A DNA stretch of 64,000 bases from an uncultured delta proteobacterium (GTDB taxonomy: Bacteria; Desulfobacterota; Desulfobulbia; Desulfobulbales; Desulfurivibrionaceae). Under the pieces are notes generated by a model. It was not told where the DNA came from and did not search any database. It saw only the letters and a list, made by a program, of their open reading frames with translations. Position 1 is the stretch's first letter, and every line of letters begins with the position of its first letter. The stretch lies in NCBI GenBank assembly GCA_903869265.1, contig CAIPYE010000005.1:33292-97291 (forward strand), in the 5' to 3' direction. A program made the position numbers and the translations under genes. Positions 8,718 through 17,198 of this stretch are shown here, piece after piece.

Positions 8718-9072
8718 AACCTTCCTTACCTCCTTTCGGTTTAGGATTCACTTCAACGGTCAAGGGGCCGAGCACTGGCTGATTCACCTCAACAACTATA
8801 TTTTCAGTAGTTTCAGGAACTGACACAACAGAAGAATCCGAATAGCCTAGGGCGAACTTCAGTCCCGGTTGATCGGAAAGCTGTAAACCTATCGTCTGAG
8901 TTTTTACTGCCAAGACTCCGATGTTTTTGTCCTCTTTGGCCGTTGTCACTATCCCAATACCGATGATTAAGTGGTGGACTGATTCATTCTTTCCCTTAAT
9001 TGGAATCGAACAAGACGCACAAAATAAGGATAAAAGGAAAATACTCGATATAGAAAAGCAGAGATTACGCAT
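8695..9072 (-). CDS. Putative small lipoprotein (125 aa)
   Basis: A type II signal peptide of about 20 residues ends in the lipobox FCASC. The rest is beta-rich and without a recognised domain; the C-terminal 20 residues are Lys/Gly/Asn-rich. AGGAGAG gives a strong ribosome binding site. It is the first gene of a lipoprotein-lipoprotein-small protein string; the amidase gene lies 164 nt upstream on the same strand. The function is unknown. Confidence 0.65.
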   Translation of the reverse strand: MRNLCFSISSIFLLSLFCASCSIPIKGKNESVHHLIIGIGIVTTAKEDKNIGVLAVKTQTIGLQLSDQPGLKFALGYSDSSVVSVPETTENIVVEVNQPVLGPLTVEVNPKPKGGKEGYEQNKND

Positions 9073-9236
9073 TCCTCTCTCCTAGAACGCTAAACTGGCC
9101 CCGTCTACAGGAAACAATGCGCATCGCATACTCCTCCGAGCCCATGCCCACCGAAAAAATTAAGCCGCGCCGCCACAGACACCCCAAAGCTGAACAGACG
9201 TCCACGGCGTCAGTTTAAGTTCTTTACTAGGCACTC

Positions 9237-9896
9237 TTATTTCACAATTGAAATCCCTGCCGCCGCAATTTTTTCCCATACCCAGTCTTCGATAATAAGG
9301 TCTTCCTTATCTTTCCGACAATTTGAATGACAAATGATGGTTGCCTTATCAAAACATTTTGGATAATCAAAAGTCGTGGACGGATAGTAAAAGGACGGTT
9401 CAATTCCAAAGCGATTGCATATATCCAAGGTTAGCTCAATGCCAGCATCAATTTGCTCCTCGTCAAACCGAGCCCAATATTCATGATCTCGCCATTGTTT
9501 AATAAAATAATCGCCTGTAAACAATGTATTAGGGGTGTTATAACCAAATGCGTGAAGTTTGTCCCCATCAAGACTAAGCCCCAGCTCGTTTGCAAATTCA
9601 ATTCCCACGCTTGCTTTATCGAATGAGCCATTCGTCCCCTTTAACCCAAGATGGTATATCCATTCCGAATCGTCAAAAGTCTTATAGGCGGTGCCGTCAC
9701 GGTCTACCAACCATGGTGCGCCCACATGAAGTTCATCGTTGTTCCAACTGTCTATAGAGGTCGTGGCTTGGCCAGGTTTTCCATTCGCTGGCGTATGCGC
9801 CGTCCTGCCAGAAGTTCCATGCCATACAACCCAAGTTTTCTGGGTTTTTTCCTGATACCACTGCCCTTGTTTTAATGGGTAGGATTTAATCTTCAT
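9237..9896 (-). CDS. N-acetylmuramoyl-L-alanine amidase (Amidase_2 type, 219 aa)
   Basis: Cleaves the amide bond between MurNAc and the stem peptide of peptidoglycan. Zinc-site residues of the amidase_2/PGRP fold are readable: His26 in VVWHGTSG, Glu100 in GIEFAN and His190 in IICHSNCRKD. No signal peptide is visible, so it resembles phage-type endolysins more than exported housekeeping amidases. AGGAGG sits just before the ATG at 9896; a longer frame to 9989 lacks such a site. It lies in the AT-rich accessory patch next to two lipoprotein genes, which hints at transferred or phage-derived DNA. Confidence 0.8.
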   Translation of the reverse strand: MKIKSYPLKQGQWYQEKTQKTWVVWHGTSGRTAHTPANGKPGQATTSIDSWNNDELHVGAPWLVDRDGTAYKTFDDSEWIYHLGLKGTNGSFDKASVGIEFANELGLSLDGDKLHAFGYNTPNTLFTGDYFIKQWRDHEYWARFDEEQIDAGIELTLDICNRFGIEPSFYYPSTTFDYPKCFDKATIICHSNCRKDKEDLIIEDWVWEKIAAAGISIVK

Positions 9897-10041
9897 GCAT
9901 GCCTCCTGATGTTGCCTAACAATATTATTGTCGCGTTCGCTCGCGTTGAAAGTTAACAACCAACCCCTAACGCATAGATATCCCCACAATGGCTGATTTT
10001 ACGGATATTTTTTCCTTAAATAGCCAATTATCCACCTTATA

Positions 10042-10070
10042 TTGGTGTGTTATATGTCTGACTATATAAT
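10042..10070 (+). promoter_or_regulatory. Probable promoter upstream of the M23 gene
   Basis: TTGGTG (10042-10047), exactly 17 nt, then a perfect TATAAT (10065-10070). The first TTATATGTCT repeat lies within the spacer and the second starts 44 nt further on, so it could be an operator pair. Confidence 0.45.
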
Positions 10071-10206
10071 TCCGTCTAAAATTACCCGGGGTATTATATG
10101 TCTACCTGACAACATGGAGCAACTCAAGAATATTATCTCGGGAAGGACATTAGGGCAGATATTGAAAGAAGATATTTTACTGTGCTATGATGCACCTGCT
10201 CTGACC

Positions 10207-10237
10207 CGAAAAAAACGCGAGGCATTATGCCTCGCGT
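10207..10237 (-). terminator. Intrinsic terminator-like hairpin on the minus strand
   Basis: ACGCGAGGCAT (10215-10225) pairs perfectly with ATGCCTCGCGT (10227-10237). On the minus strand it is followed by seven T residues. It would stop leftward transcription that reads past yvcK and the M23 gene. Confidence 0.6.
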
Positions 10238-10261
10238 TCTCCCCCTTCTGGCCTAGGAACT

Positions 10262-10825
10262 ATGATCCAGAACTCCTCATTTTGCCGCACTCTTCTGAGC
10301 CTGAACCACCTCACCGAAGAATACTCCGGCTTGCTCTTTCTGCCCGGCATGCTCTTTAAAGAGAGGTCGGCATGGTGGAAGGACACCCCCCGCCAGAGTC
10401 TGCACGAAGGCCTTGATCTGCTTTTTCTTGCAGGTCGATCAGGGCAACGGCGGGAGTTACCACCGCAGACTCTGGTACCGCCGCTATGGGATGGGGAAGT
10501 GGTTGCGGTGTTCGACGATTTTCTGGGCAGCACCGTGGTGGTGCGGCATCCGGTTATGGATGGGCAGGGCTGGTGGCTTCTTTCCCTGTATGGCCATGTC
10601 CGGCCCCTGGTCGAGTGCGGCGGACAGGCTTCGGCAGGAGAACCCTTGGCCGAAGTAGCGTGCGGAAAGATGCGGGGGACGACGGCCCCGCCGGATCATC
10701 TCCATCTCTCCCTTGGCTGGCTTGCGCCGGGCTGGCGGGCAACGGAGCTGAGCTGGCCCACCCTGTGGACCAACCCCGGAATCCGGCTTATCGATCCCCT
10801 GCCTCTTATTCAGCCCAGGCCATGA
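10262..10825 (+). CDS. M23/LytM-type metallopeptidase domain protein (187 aa)
   Basis: A compact M23 fold, weakly conserved but with the full ligand set visible: HxxxD (His48, Asp52), YGH (His112) and HLH (His146, His148). Active members cut peptidoglycan cross-bridges; LytM relatives can also act as amidase activators. No signal peptide is evident, so its location is unclear. The start has only a short GGA site. The 3' end overlaps the convergent yvcK gene by 16 nt. Confidence 0.65.
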   Translation: MIQNSSFCRTLLSLNHLTEEYSGLLFLPGMLFKERSAWWKDTPRQSLHEGLDLLFLAGRSGQRRELPPQTLVPPLWDGEVVAVFDDFLGSTVVVRHPVMDGQGWWLLSLYGHVRPLVECGGQASAGEPLAEVACGKMRGTTAPPDHLHLSLGWLAPGWRATELSWPTLWTNPGIRLIDPLPLIQPRP

Positions 10826-13110
10826 TCGGCTGAGGGCTGCAACTGCTCGGCAGTGTAACGAAAAACCACGGTTCGGAAAAAATCGATCATCGCCTGCCTG
10901 CGGCTTGAGACCTTTTGCTGCTCCGGGATAAGACCGCAGGATGTCATGCGGCTGATGGACATCTTGTATTCGATATGGCAGACATGGCGGTTGTCCAGAT
11001 ACCAGGCATAGGTGAGGCCGAACAGCAGCCCCGGCGGGGTAAAGCCTTCATCGCCATTCACCAGCCTGGTATAAAGACGGGGGTTGCCGGTTGCCTGACG
11101 CATCCGGACCAGCCCCAAAAACCAAGCAAGCTCCGATGGGCTAAAAAAACAACCCCGCTCCGGTTCCGGCCGCAAGACCAGCCGGAACTCATAGCCCAGG
11201 GCTTCGCCATCGCGCTCCACGGGCAGCCTGCATTTTTCTTCAGCATAATTCCCCAACAACGACTGGCCCAGAGCAATCAGAACCCCGACCTCGAACTGGT
11301 CCGGATCACCCAGGATATCCTTGCGGATTTTGATCACCCGGTCGGCCGGATCATAAAAGGAGAGGATGGTATCCCACGCCTGGGCACGACCCCATTCCTC
11401 CCTGTCCAGCAGGACAACCCCGGCAACCCCATCCAGATGAGCGAGGGGAATATCTCCGTGACGCCAGAATATCTCGAACAGAGCCGGATACAGCTCTTCG
11501 GCAATGGTCAGGATGTGCAACCGTTCGCGGATCGCAGCAAAACGCTGGCTGGCCGTTTGCCCCATGGGATCGAGCAAAATCTCCGCACCAGCTCCCGGTT
11601 TGGATATCTGGTGCCCTCCGACCTCGCCAAGGGAATCACGGATTCCCCACATAACCCGCACCGCCGCTGCCAGGGAAGCGGGATCATGCTGGATCACTCC
11701 GCGCTGCTCGATATCAGCCTGGGCATAGAGCCGGGCTTCAATGGGGGCAAAGCCCATGGCCCGAACCTTGTCGCGGTCAAGATAGATGGGCACCTTGTTT
11801 TCCAGGGCATAGCTCTGGAGAATGGACCCGGGGATATCGCGCAAGCCAAGGACAAGAATCTGCGCAAAAAGGTCATCCACCCCCCCGGGAATATTACGGT
11901 GATAGGCGGCAAGCAGATCCGAAACATGAAAGCGCTGCCGTCGGGTACCGTGGGCCATATCGGTTTCCCCGGCCTGAACCCAGAGATTGGCAACGAGCAT
12001 TTTGAGTGCCCTGTGATTGTCGCGAATCGCCTGGGCGATGCCTGGCACCTGCAAGATTGGCACAATACTGGTGAACAGGCTGCCCGGAGCGAAAAGGATG
12101 ATATCCGCCTGGTTAATGGCGGCCAGTACCTGCGGCGGAGCCTGGGGCTTGGCAACAAACTCCACGAAGACCCGGTCCACGGGATAGCCCCGCCGGGCCT
12201 GGCCCGACTTGGACTCCCCGCTTACCAGCACCCCGTTGCCGTACAGCACCTTGAGCCGGGCCGGAGTGGTGGTGCAGGGGAAAACCGCCTCAGGATTGGC
12301 ACCGATGAGGTCGGCCAGCCGCGAGATTCCGCCCATCTCATCCTTCTCGCTCAAAATGGCGCTGGCGAGCAGGAGATTGCCGAGGCAATGGGGACGGGAA
12401 AGCGACGTCCGCAGTCGCGGCTCGCTGAAGATTGCCTCGATCAGGCTGGCCAGCCCTTGTCCCATCCTCCCGGGCAATGCAGCAAGATTCACCTCGGCAT
12501 CCCCCAGCAAAACATGAGGAGAGCTCGGCGGGGTTTCGAAACGGTGGTTGAAAAGCCGATGCAGCGCAGCGCTTGCCCGCAGCGCCTCCGGGCCAACAAG
12601 ACCATACTGCTCTTGCAGCTTCTCCTGCCGGATGGAAGAAAGCAGGACATGCCGGATATCGCCCAGGGCGATAAGGGGCAGATCCTTGAGCAGTTCGCCG
12701 GAGGAGCCGCCATCGTCGGTGACGCAGACCACGGCCTGGGTTTGCGGAAAAATCTCCTTAAGGCCCTGGAAGGGATCGGCAGGCCAGAGGGGGTTGCGGC
12801 TGTCGCCACCGATGAGGTTGGAAAGCCCGGTGCCGCCCCCGAAAACAACCACCCGCACAGCCCTGGTTTCCGTACCGTTCAGGGCCATGGTCAGGCACGC
12901 CAGTTCCGTGGCCATGGCAGCCGGGACAGGCGGCACGCCGGAAAGCGCCAACCCGATGAGCTTCTCGGCCAAATTGCCCTCGGGCAGCAGATCGAGCAGG
13001 CCGAAGCGCGCATCGCCCATACGGGCAATCAGCTCGTTGACGGACAGGGGATAGGTTGGAGAGGAACGGTTCAATGTTAAAGTCTCAAGATAAAATATTG
13101 AAGAAGACAA
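10810..13110 (-). CDS. YvcK/CofD-like family protein with N- and C-terminal extensions (766 aa)
   Basis: Residues about 85-400 are a CofD-like domain. GGGTGLS at 91-97 and VTDDGGSSG at 130-138 match YvcK/gluconeogenesis-factor proteins, which bind UDP-sugars and influence envelope growth and central carbon flow. Typical members are 300-450 aa. This one has about 80 extra N-terminal and about 280 extra C-terminal residues without a recognised domain. The annotated start is TTG at 13110 without a good ribosome binding site; Met31 (13020) is an alternative. It is the last gene after kdsB and mdh. Confidence 0.8.
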   Translation of the reverse strand: MSSSIFYLETLTLNRSSPTYPLSVNELIARMGDARFGLLDLLPEGNLAEKLIGLALSGVPPVPAAMATELACLTMALNGTETRAVRVVVFGGGTGLSNLIGGDSRNPLWPADPFQGLKEIFPQTQAVVCVTDDGGSSGELLKDLPLIALGDIRHVLLSSIRQEKLQEQYGLVGPEALRASAALHRLFNHRFETPPSSPHVLLGDAEVNLAALPGRMGQGLASLIEAIFSEPRLRTSLSRPHCLGNLLLASAILSEKDEMGGISRLADLIGANPEAVFPCTTTPARLKVLYGNGVLVSGESKSGQARRGYPVDRVFVEFVAKPQAPPQVLAAINQADIILFAPGSLFTSIVPILQVPGIAQAIRDNHRALKMLVANLWVQAGETDMAHGTRRQRFHVSDLLAAYHRNIPGGVDDLFAQILVLGLRDIPGSILQSYALENKVPIYLDRDKVRAMGFAPIEARLYAQADIEQRGVIQHDPASLAAAVRVMWGIRDSLGEVGGHQISKPGAGAEILLDPMGQTASQRFAAIRERLHILTIAEELYPALFEIFWRHGDIPLAHLDGVAGVVLLDREEWGRAQAWDTILSFYDPADRVIKIRKDILGDPDQFEVGVLIALGQSLLGNYAEEKCRLPVERDGEALGYEFRLVLRPEPERGCFFSPSELAWFLGLVRMRQATGNPRLYTRLVNGDEGFTPPGLLFGLTYAWYLDNRHVCHIEYKMSISRMTSCGLIPEQQKVSSRRQAMIDFFRTVVFRYTAEQLQPSADHGLG

Positions 13111-13183
13111 AGGTCAAAGGTGCCGGGGAAATCTCTGCCGAATCTTTTGCCTTGCGCTTTTATCCTTGCACCTTGCGCCTTTT

Positions 13184-14113
13184 TTATAAACCCGTGGCAG
13201 CCATCTGCTTGCGCACTGCCACCTCGGAATCGGCCATGGCAGACTGTTCCTCCTCGGTGAGTTTGAACTGGATGATCCGCTCAACCCCCTTATCGCCCAG
13301 CACCACCGGCACCCCGAGGAAGCAGCCGGAAAAACCGAACTCGCCCTCCAGATAGGCGGCGCAGGGCAGAACCCGCTTGCTGTCGGTGAGCACCGCCTCG
13401 GCCATCTCCACCGCAGCCAGGCCCGGGGTGTAAAAGGCGCTGCCGGTTTTAAGATGGTTGACGATCTCAGCCCCGCCGTGCTGGGTGCGTTTGACGATCC
13501 CGGCCAGCTCCTCGCCGGACAAGAGATCGGTAACCGGGACGCCTGCCACGTTGGCCAGCCGGACCAGCGGCAGCATGAGGTCGCCGTGGATGCCCATGAC
13601 CATGGCATTGACATCGCGGGGTGCCACGCCCAGAGCCTCGGCGAGAAAAGTCCGGTAGCGGGCGGAGTCCAGCACCCCGGCCATGCCGATCACCCGCTCC
13701 CTGGGGAAGCCGGAAACCTTGAAGGCCGTGTAGACCATGGCGTCGATGGGATTGGTGACCACGATCAGCACACAATCGGGGGCATGCCTGGCCACCTGCT
13801 CAGCGCAGGACTTGACGATGGTCACGTTCTTGGCCAGGAGGTCGTCCCGGCTCATGCCGGGCTTCCTGGCAAGGCCGGCGGTGATGATCACCACGTCGGA
13901 ACCTGCCAGATCGGCGAAATCGTTGGACCCGGTGATCCGGTTACTGAATCCGTCCACCGGCCCGGATTGCAGCAGGTCAAGCGCCTTGCCCTGGGGCACC
14001 CCCTCCACCACGTCCAGCAGTAGAATGTCCCCCAAGCCCCGGCTTGCGGCCCAGTGGGCGGCGGTGGCGCCGACATTGCCTGCGCCGATGATGGTGATCT
14101 TGTTTCTTCTCAT
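13184..14113 (-). CDS. mdh: Malate dehydrogenase (309 aa)
   Basis: Interconverts malate and oxaloacetate with NAD. The nucleotide-binding GAGNVG is at residues 10-15. Arg83 and Arg89 in ARKPGMSR, together with Arg152, fix malate rather than lactate specificity, and His176 in GIHGD with Asp149 is the catalytic pair. Length and motifs place it in the LDH-like tetrameric MDH group. GAGG precedes the ATG. It lies 44 nt after kdsB and 73 nt before yvcK on the same strand. Confidence 0.95.
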   Translation of the reverse strand: MRRNKITIIGAGNVGATAAHWAASRGLGDILLLDVVEGVPQGKALDLLQSGPVDGFSNRITGSNDFADLAGSDVVIITAGLARKPGMSRDDLLAKNVTIVKSCAEQVARHAPDCVLIVVTNPIDAMVYTAFKVSGFPRERVIGMAGVLDSARYRTFLAEALGVAPRDVNAMVMGIHGDLMLPLVRLANVAGVPVTDLLSGEELAGIVKRTQHGGAEIVNHLKTGSAFYTPGLAAVEMAEAVLTDSKRVLPCAAYLEGEFGFSGCFLGVPVVLGDKGVERIIQFKLTEEEQSAMADSEVAVRKQMAATGL

Positions 14114-14157
14114 GGAATGAACCTCATTGTATCTATAGTTATCGTGAAAATCCGCGA

Positions 14158-14934
14158 TTATTGGGCGCCGTCCTTCCTGATCAACTCCTCCACCCGCTCC
14201 AGATCCTTGGGCGTATCCACCTCGATGGAATCATGGGCGGTAAGCACGACGCGGATGCGGTAGCCGAACTCCAGGGCCCGCAGCTGCTCCAGCTTTTCAA
14301 ACCGCTCCCATTCCCCCTCGGGCAGTCCGACAAAGGTGAGCAGGAACCCCTTGCGGTAGGCATAAAACCCCAGATGCTTGTAATAGGTGGGCGGTTCCGG
14401 CTCCTCGGGGTTGCGCTGGAAGGGAATGGAGGCGCGGGAAAAATAGAGGGCGTTGTTCTGCCGGTCAAACACGGTCTTGACGTGGTTGGGATCGGTGATC
14501 TCCTCCTGACGCACGATCTTGTAAATCAGGGTGGACATGGGCAAGGCCGGATCTTCCAGCAGCGGGGTGGCCACCTGGGAAACCACCTCGGCCTCGAACA
14601 GCGGCTGGTCGCCCTGGATATTCACCACCACATCCTGCTCCCCGATCCCCATAATGGTGGCCGCCTCGGCCAGCCGGTCGGTGCCGGAGACATGGTCTGC
14701 GCGGGTCATAACCACCTCGCCGCCAAAGGAGCGCACGCACTGGGCGATCCGCTCATCGTCGGTGGCCACCGCCACCCGGGAAAGCAAAGCCACCGCCCGG
14801 GCCCGTTCATACACGTGCTGGATCATGGGCTTGCCCGCGATCTTGGCCAGGGGCTTGCCTTCGAAACGGTTGGAATGGTAGCGGGCCGGGATGATGGCCA
14901 CAACTTTGGCTTGTGTTTTATGCTGGATATCCAT
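14158..14934 (-). CDS. kdsB: 3-deoxy-manno-octulosonate cytidylyltransferase KdsB
   Basis: Activates Kdo (or Kdo8N) with CTP to give the CMP-sugar for the LPS inner core. The N-terminal IIPARYHSNRFEGKPL, TDDERI and VVNIQGDQPL motifs are characteristic, and length (258 aa) is normal. In Shewanella a KdsB homologue prefers 8-amino Kdo and sits with kdnA and kdnB. Here kdnA/kdnB-like genes lie 2.5 kb upstream on the same strand, separated by rsmJ and cassette debris, so specificity for Kdo8N is possible but not shown by sequence alone. Confidence 0.92.
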   Translation of the reverse strand: MDIQHKTQAKVVAIIPARYHSNRFEGKPLAKIAGKPMIQHVYERARAVALLSRVAVATDDERIAQCVRSFGGEVVMTRADHVSGTDRLAEAATIMGIGEQDVVVNIQGDQPLFEAEVVSQVATPLLEDPALPMSTLIYKIVRQEEITDPNHVKTVFDRQNNALYFSRASIPFQRNPEEPEPPTYYKHLGFYAYRKGFLLTFVGLPEGEWERFEKLEQLRALEFGYRIRVVLTAHDSIEVDTPKDLERVEELIRKDGAQ

Positions 14935-15129
14935 TATCTTCCCTGAAATATGTAGTAAGCGATTACAGCATGGGATACGACGAGTTGCTTGTGATCACCT
15001 GCCCTGTCCGGTTACGAATGGGTGTTTCCTCTCTTCAACCACCATATGCGGCGCGGCCGAAAAAAACGCTATGAATATACCATCTCCCGAAAATGATGCA
15101 CTGCTAAAAAGCTCCGCCGGGCAGGACTG

Positions 15130-15972
15130 ATGACGCCCCCTGCCCGCCCCGCCGACACCATCGCGGTCTGCTGCGATGATCCGTCCCTTGCCGCAGAGGC
15201 AAAAACTCTGGCCGAGCGGTTGAACCTGCCGCTGACCTCCGACCCGGCCAATCCCTCCTTCCCCTTGCTGCTGACCCTCACCCCCCACAGGCTGGAGCTG
15301 CGCCAAACCGGCAAGGGTGCGGAAGGCCCGCTCTGGGTTGATTTTGCCGCCGAGGCCCTGAGTTACCGTCGCAAACACACGACCAACCGCAAGGAATCCA
15401 TTGCCAGGGCGGCGGGGCTCAAGGGCGGGGCAACGCCGACGGTGCTCGATCTCACCGCCGGGCTGGGACGGGACGGCTTTATCCTGGCCAGCCTGGGCTG
15501 CACCGTGCAGCTGGTGGAGCGTTCGGTGTTGGTGGGCGCGCTCTTGGCGGACGGAATGGAGCGGGCGCGGCAGGAGGAATCCGTTGCCGCAATCATGGCG
15601 CGGCTCAGCCTCACGGTGGGCGACAGCCTGGAAATCCTGGGCCGCTGGCAGGGACCACGGCCGGAGGTGATCTGCCTCGATCCCATGTATCCGCACCGCC
15701 GGAAAAGCGCCCTGGTCAAAAAAGAGATGCGTTTGCTGCGCCTGCTGGTGGGCGACGATCAGGACAGCGACCGGCTGCTGGCCCGGGCGCTCATGGTGGC
15801 CGCGAGCCGGGTGGTGGTGAAGCGGCCACGCCTGGCCCCGACCCTGACAGGCCCGGAACCGAATTTCACGATCAGCGGCAAGAACAGCCGGTTCGATGTG
15901 TATCTGGTTGGTGATCGGGGCGTGATGATACAGCCTGGAGAACGGCGTCCCCCATCCGCCAAAGAGGTATAA
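15130..15972 (+). CDS. rsmJ: 16S rRNA (guanine1516-N2)-methyltransferase RsmJ
   Basis: Methylates G1516 of 16S rRNA in the small subunit. The family motifs DLTAGLGRDGF (SAM motif I) and LDPMYPHRRKSALVKKEMR are present, in a protein of 280 aa, close to E. coli RsmJ. An AGGA site precedes the ATG. It is divergent from kdsB with a 195-nt gap that holds nothing else identified. Confidence 0.9.
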   Translation: MTPPARPADTIAVCCDDPSLAAEAKTLAERLNLPLTSDPANPSFPLLLTLTPHRLELRQTGKGAEGPLWVDFAAEALSYRRKHTTNRKESIARAAGLKGGATPTVLDLTAGLGRDGFILASLGCTVQLVERSVLVGALLADGMERARQEESVAAIMARLSLTVGDSLEILGRWQGPRPEVICLDPMYPHRRKSALVKKEMRLLRLLVGDDQDSDRLLARALMVAASRVVVKRPRLAPTLTGPEPNFTISGKNSRFDVYLVGDRGVMIQPGERRPPSAKEV

Positions 15973-16054
15973 TTCTTCCCTCCATAAAAAGAACATGGCG
16001 GGCTGACCTACGCGCTGTCCAGGCACGCCCGAATCGAGCGCTTTGCCGGGAGGA

Positions 16055-16367
16055 TTATTGCTCCGCGCTCCGAACAGCGCTGAGCCACTCCTCGGCCTTC
16101 ATCACCTTGCTGAAGCGACTTTGCTGCGTGCCCGGTGCAGTTCTTCTCGATCAACACGTCCCGGCGCCGCTTCTCAACCTCGGGATGAAGCTCCCATTCC
16201 GGACTGCCCTTTCGGAAGACAGGCGATCTTTCCGCTCTGACCGCATGCCGGATCACCACCACGGGAGTATGATTTTCCGCAGCAATATCCATTAGTTTGA
16301 GGATATTCTCCAGGCTTCCCGGCGGATAGGAAATCGGCAGCTTGCCAAAGAAATACTCGTTTTGAAC
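16055..16367 (-). pseudogene. Isochorismatase-family hydrolase remnant with internal deletion
   Basis: One frame (about 16367 to 16137) reads VQNEYFFGKLPISYPPGS, then PVVVIRHAVRAERSPVFRKG and the ELHPEV...LIEKN segment, typical of the N-terminal half of isochorismatase-like hydrolases. A second frame ends in SRFSKVMKAEEWLSAV and a stop at 16055, matching the usual C-terminus. The first strand with the catalytic Asp, and the middle with the catalytic Cys, are missing. An in-frame stop lies directly upstream. It is a decayed gene, in the same orientation as the adjacent integron cassette and next to its attC site. Confidence 0.7.
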
Positions 16368-16471
16368 CTTCCTTCACTTAACAGACAGGACCGCATATCG
16401 ATGTCGCGTTGCTTCAGGGCCGGTAGCTCATCAAGCAATTGCTGATTCATTTTCCATTCTCCGCGGAAGGG

Positions 16472-16528
16472 GTTCAACGTCGGCCGTAACCCGCGCCTTC
16501 AGGCGTCGGTGTTATGCTCTGGTTAGGC
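16472..16528 (-). other. Integron attC recombination site
   Basis: Read on the minus strand: R'' GCCTAAC (16528-16522), L'' TAAC[A]CCG with one extrahelical A, an inner hairpin CGCC-TGAA-GGCG, L' CGGGTTA, and R' GTTGAAC ending at 16472. L' is the exact complement of L'' apart from the extra base. R'' is the complement of GTTAGGC at 17199-17193, the junction where the cassette begins, as cassette logic requires. The length of 57 bp is in the attC range. Confidence 0.7.
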
Positions 16529-17198
16529 GAAGCAACCCTGAATGTGTGGCTTGATTGAAGAAAGAAAGTAGAAATCTTCAATGTTCACACAGCGGGCGCT
16601 CAGTAATTCAAGCTCATCGTCAGATCTATGTTCTGCCCATCGTATAGGAAGCTGGCGGCAGAGAATGAAGGAGCGCCCAGCAATGCTTTGGCGTCGTTTG
16701 AAAAACCGTAGCCTTCCGTGGGGCTACCTATCCAGTCGGTATCTAGCTTGCCGTTCATATTCTCATCATGAACGACGGCCATCGCATACGTACCGGGCGG
16801 AATGCTTTCAAAGTCGCAACGCGCCTGGGACTTCCGAATTTTGATGATCATAATATTCGTTGCAAAGTGGAGGAATTCATTAGGGAAACCCTCCGGCGAA
16901 TCGAACAGCGCGCACGCTACGGTACCAGTGCTGTTTCTTATGTTCAGAATCTTCACGTGAATTCCGGGGCATGGTGGTTGGGCAAAGGCGAAGGCGGGAA
17001 GATTCGCAAACATCAGCACTACAAACCATGCTGCGCATCGAACTCCCATTGGGACCAGTATCTGTGGACCCCTGACCGTGGAGGCCGCCGCTGACTTCCG
17101 AATGGTTGACTCATTCATGATCTTCCTCCCAACTCCAACCTGCATACCCTGTTTGGATCGTAGCGGAGCCCGGGTTACTTCCCTGGATAGACGCCTAA
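16478..17198 (-). mobile_element. Integron gene cassette (721 bp) carrying a DUF2141 gene
   Basis: The unit runs from the TTAGGC junction at 17198 to the G of the downstream R' site at 16478. It contains a single gene with its own ribosome binding site, followed by an attC. No integron integrase is in the window, so this is a lone cassette or a cluster of attC sites lacking integrase. The next unit leftward begins TTGAAC and holds a short open frame (16292-16477) running into the isochorismatase remnant. Confidence 0.6.
16600..17118 (-). CDS. Exported DUF2141 protein (172 aa), cassette-encoded
   Basis: The C-terminal part (about residues 55-172) matches DUF2141. VKILNIRNSTGTVACALFD, IPPGTYAMAVVHDENMNGKL and the GYGFSNDAK segment are family traits; this fold is beta-rich and transthyretin-like. 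A hydrophobic stretch WFVVLMFANLPAFAFA gives a Sec signal, so it should be periplasmic. The ATG at 17118 follows GGGAGGAAG at good spacing; an upstream start at 17223 would cross the integron junction. The function of the family is not established. Confidence 0.8.
   Translation of the reverse strand: MNESTIRKSAAASTVRGPQILVPMGVRCAAWFVVLMFANLPAFAFAQPPCPGIHVKILNIRNSTGTVACALFDSPEGFPNEFLHFATNIMIIKIRKSQARCDFESIPPGTYAMAVVHDENMNGKLDTDWIGSPTEGYGFSNDAKALLGAPSFSAASFLYDGQNIDLTMSLNY

Larger units (their letters stand above)
9897..10261. other. Intergenic AT-rich region without a confident gene
   Basis: A 365-base gap with no convincing gene. It holds a promoter-like site (10042-10070), a direct repeat of TTATATGTCT at 10050-10059 and 10094-10103, and a perfect hairpin at 10215-10237. 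An open frame at 10042-10359 crosses the hairpin and overlaps the M23 gene, and is judged spurious. Confidence 0.5.

Noticed and set aside
10042..10359. Possible 105-aa gene upstream of the M23 peptidase
   Set aside because: It reads through a perfect terminator-type hairpin and overlaps the start of the M23 gene by about 100 nt, with no recognisable domain.
11058..13080. Long open frames opposite yvcK (including a 721-codon plus-strand frame)
   Set aside because: They are antisense shadows of a GC-rich gene with clear YvcK motifs; translations show no domain and no ribosome site.
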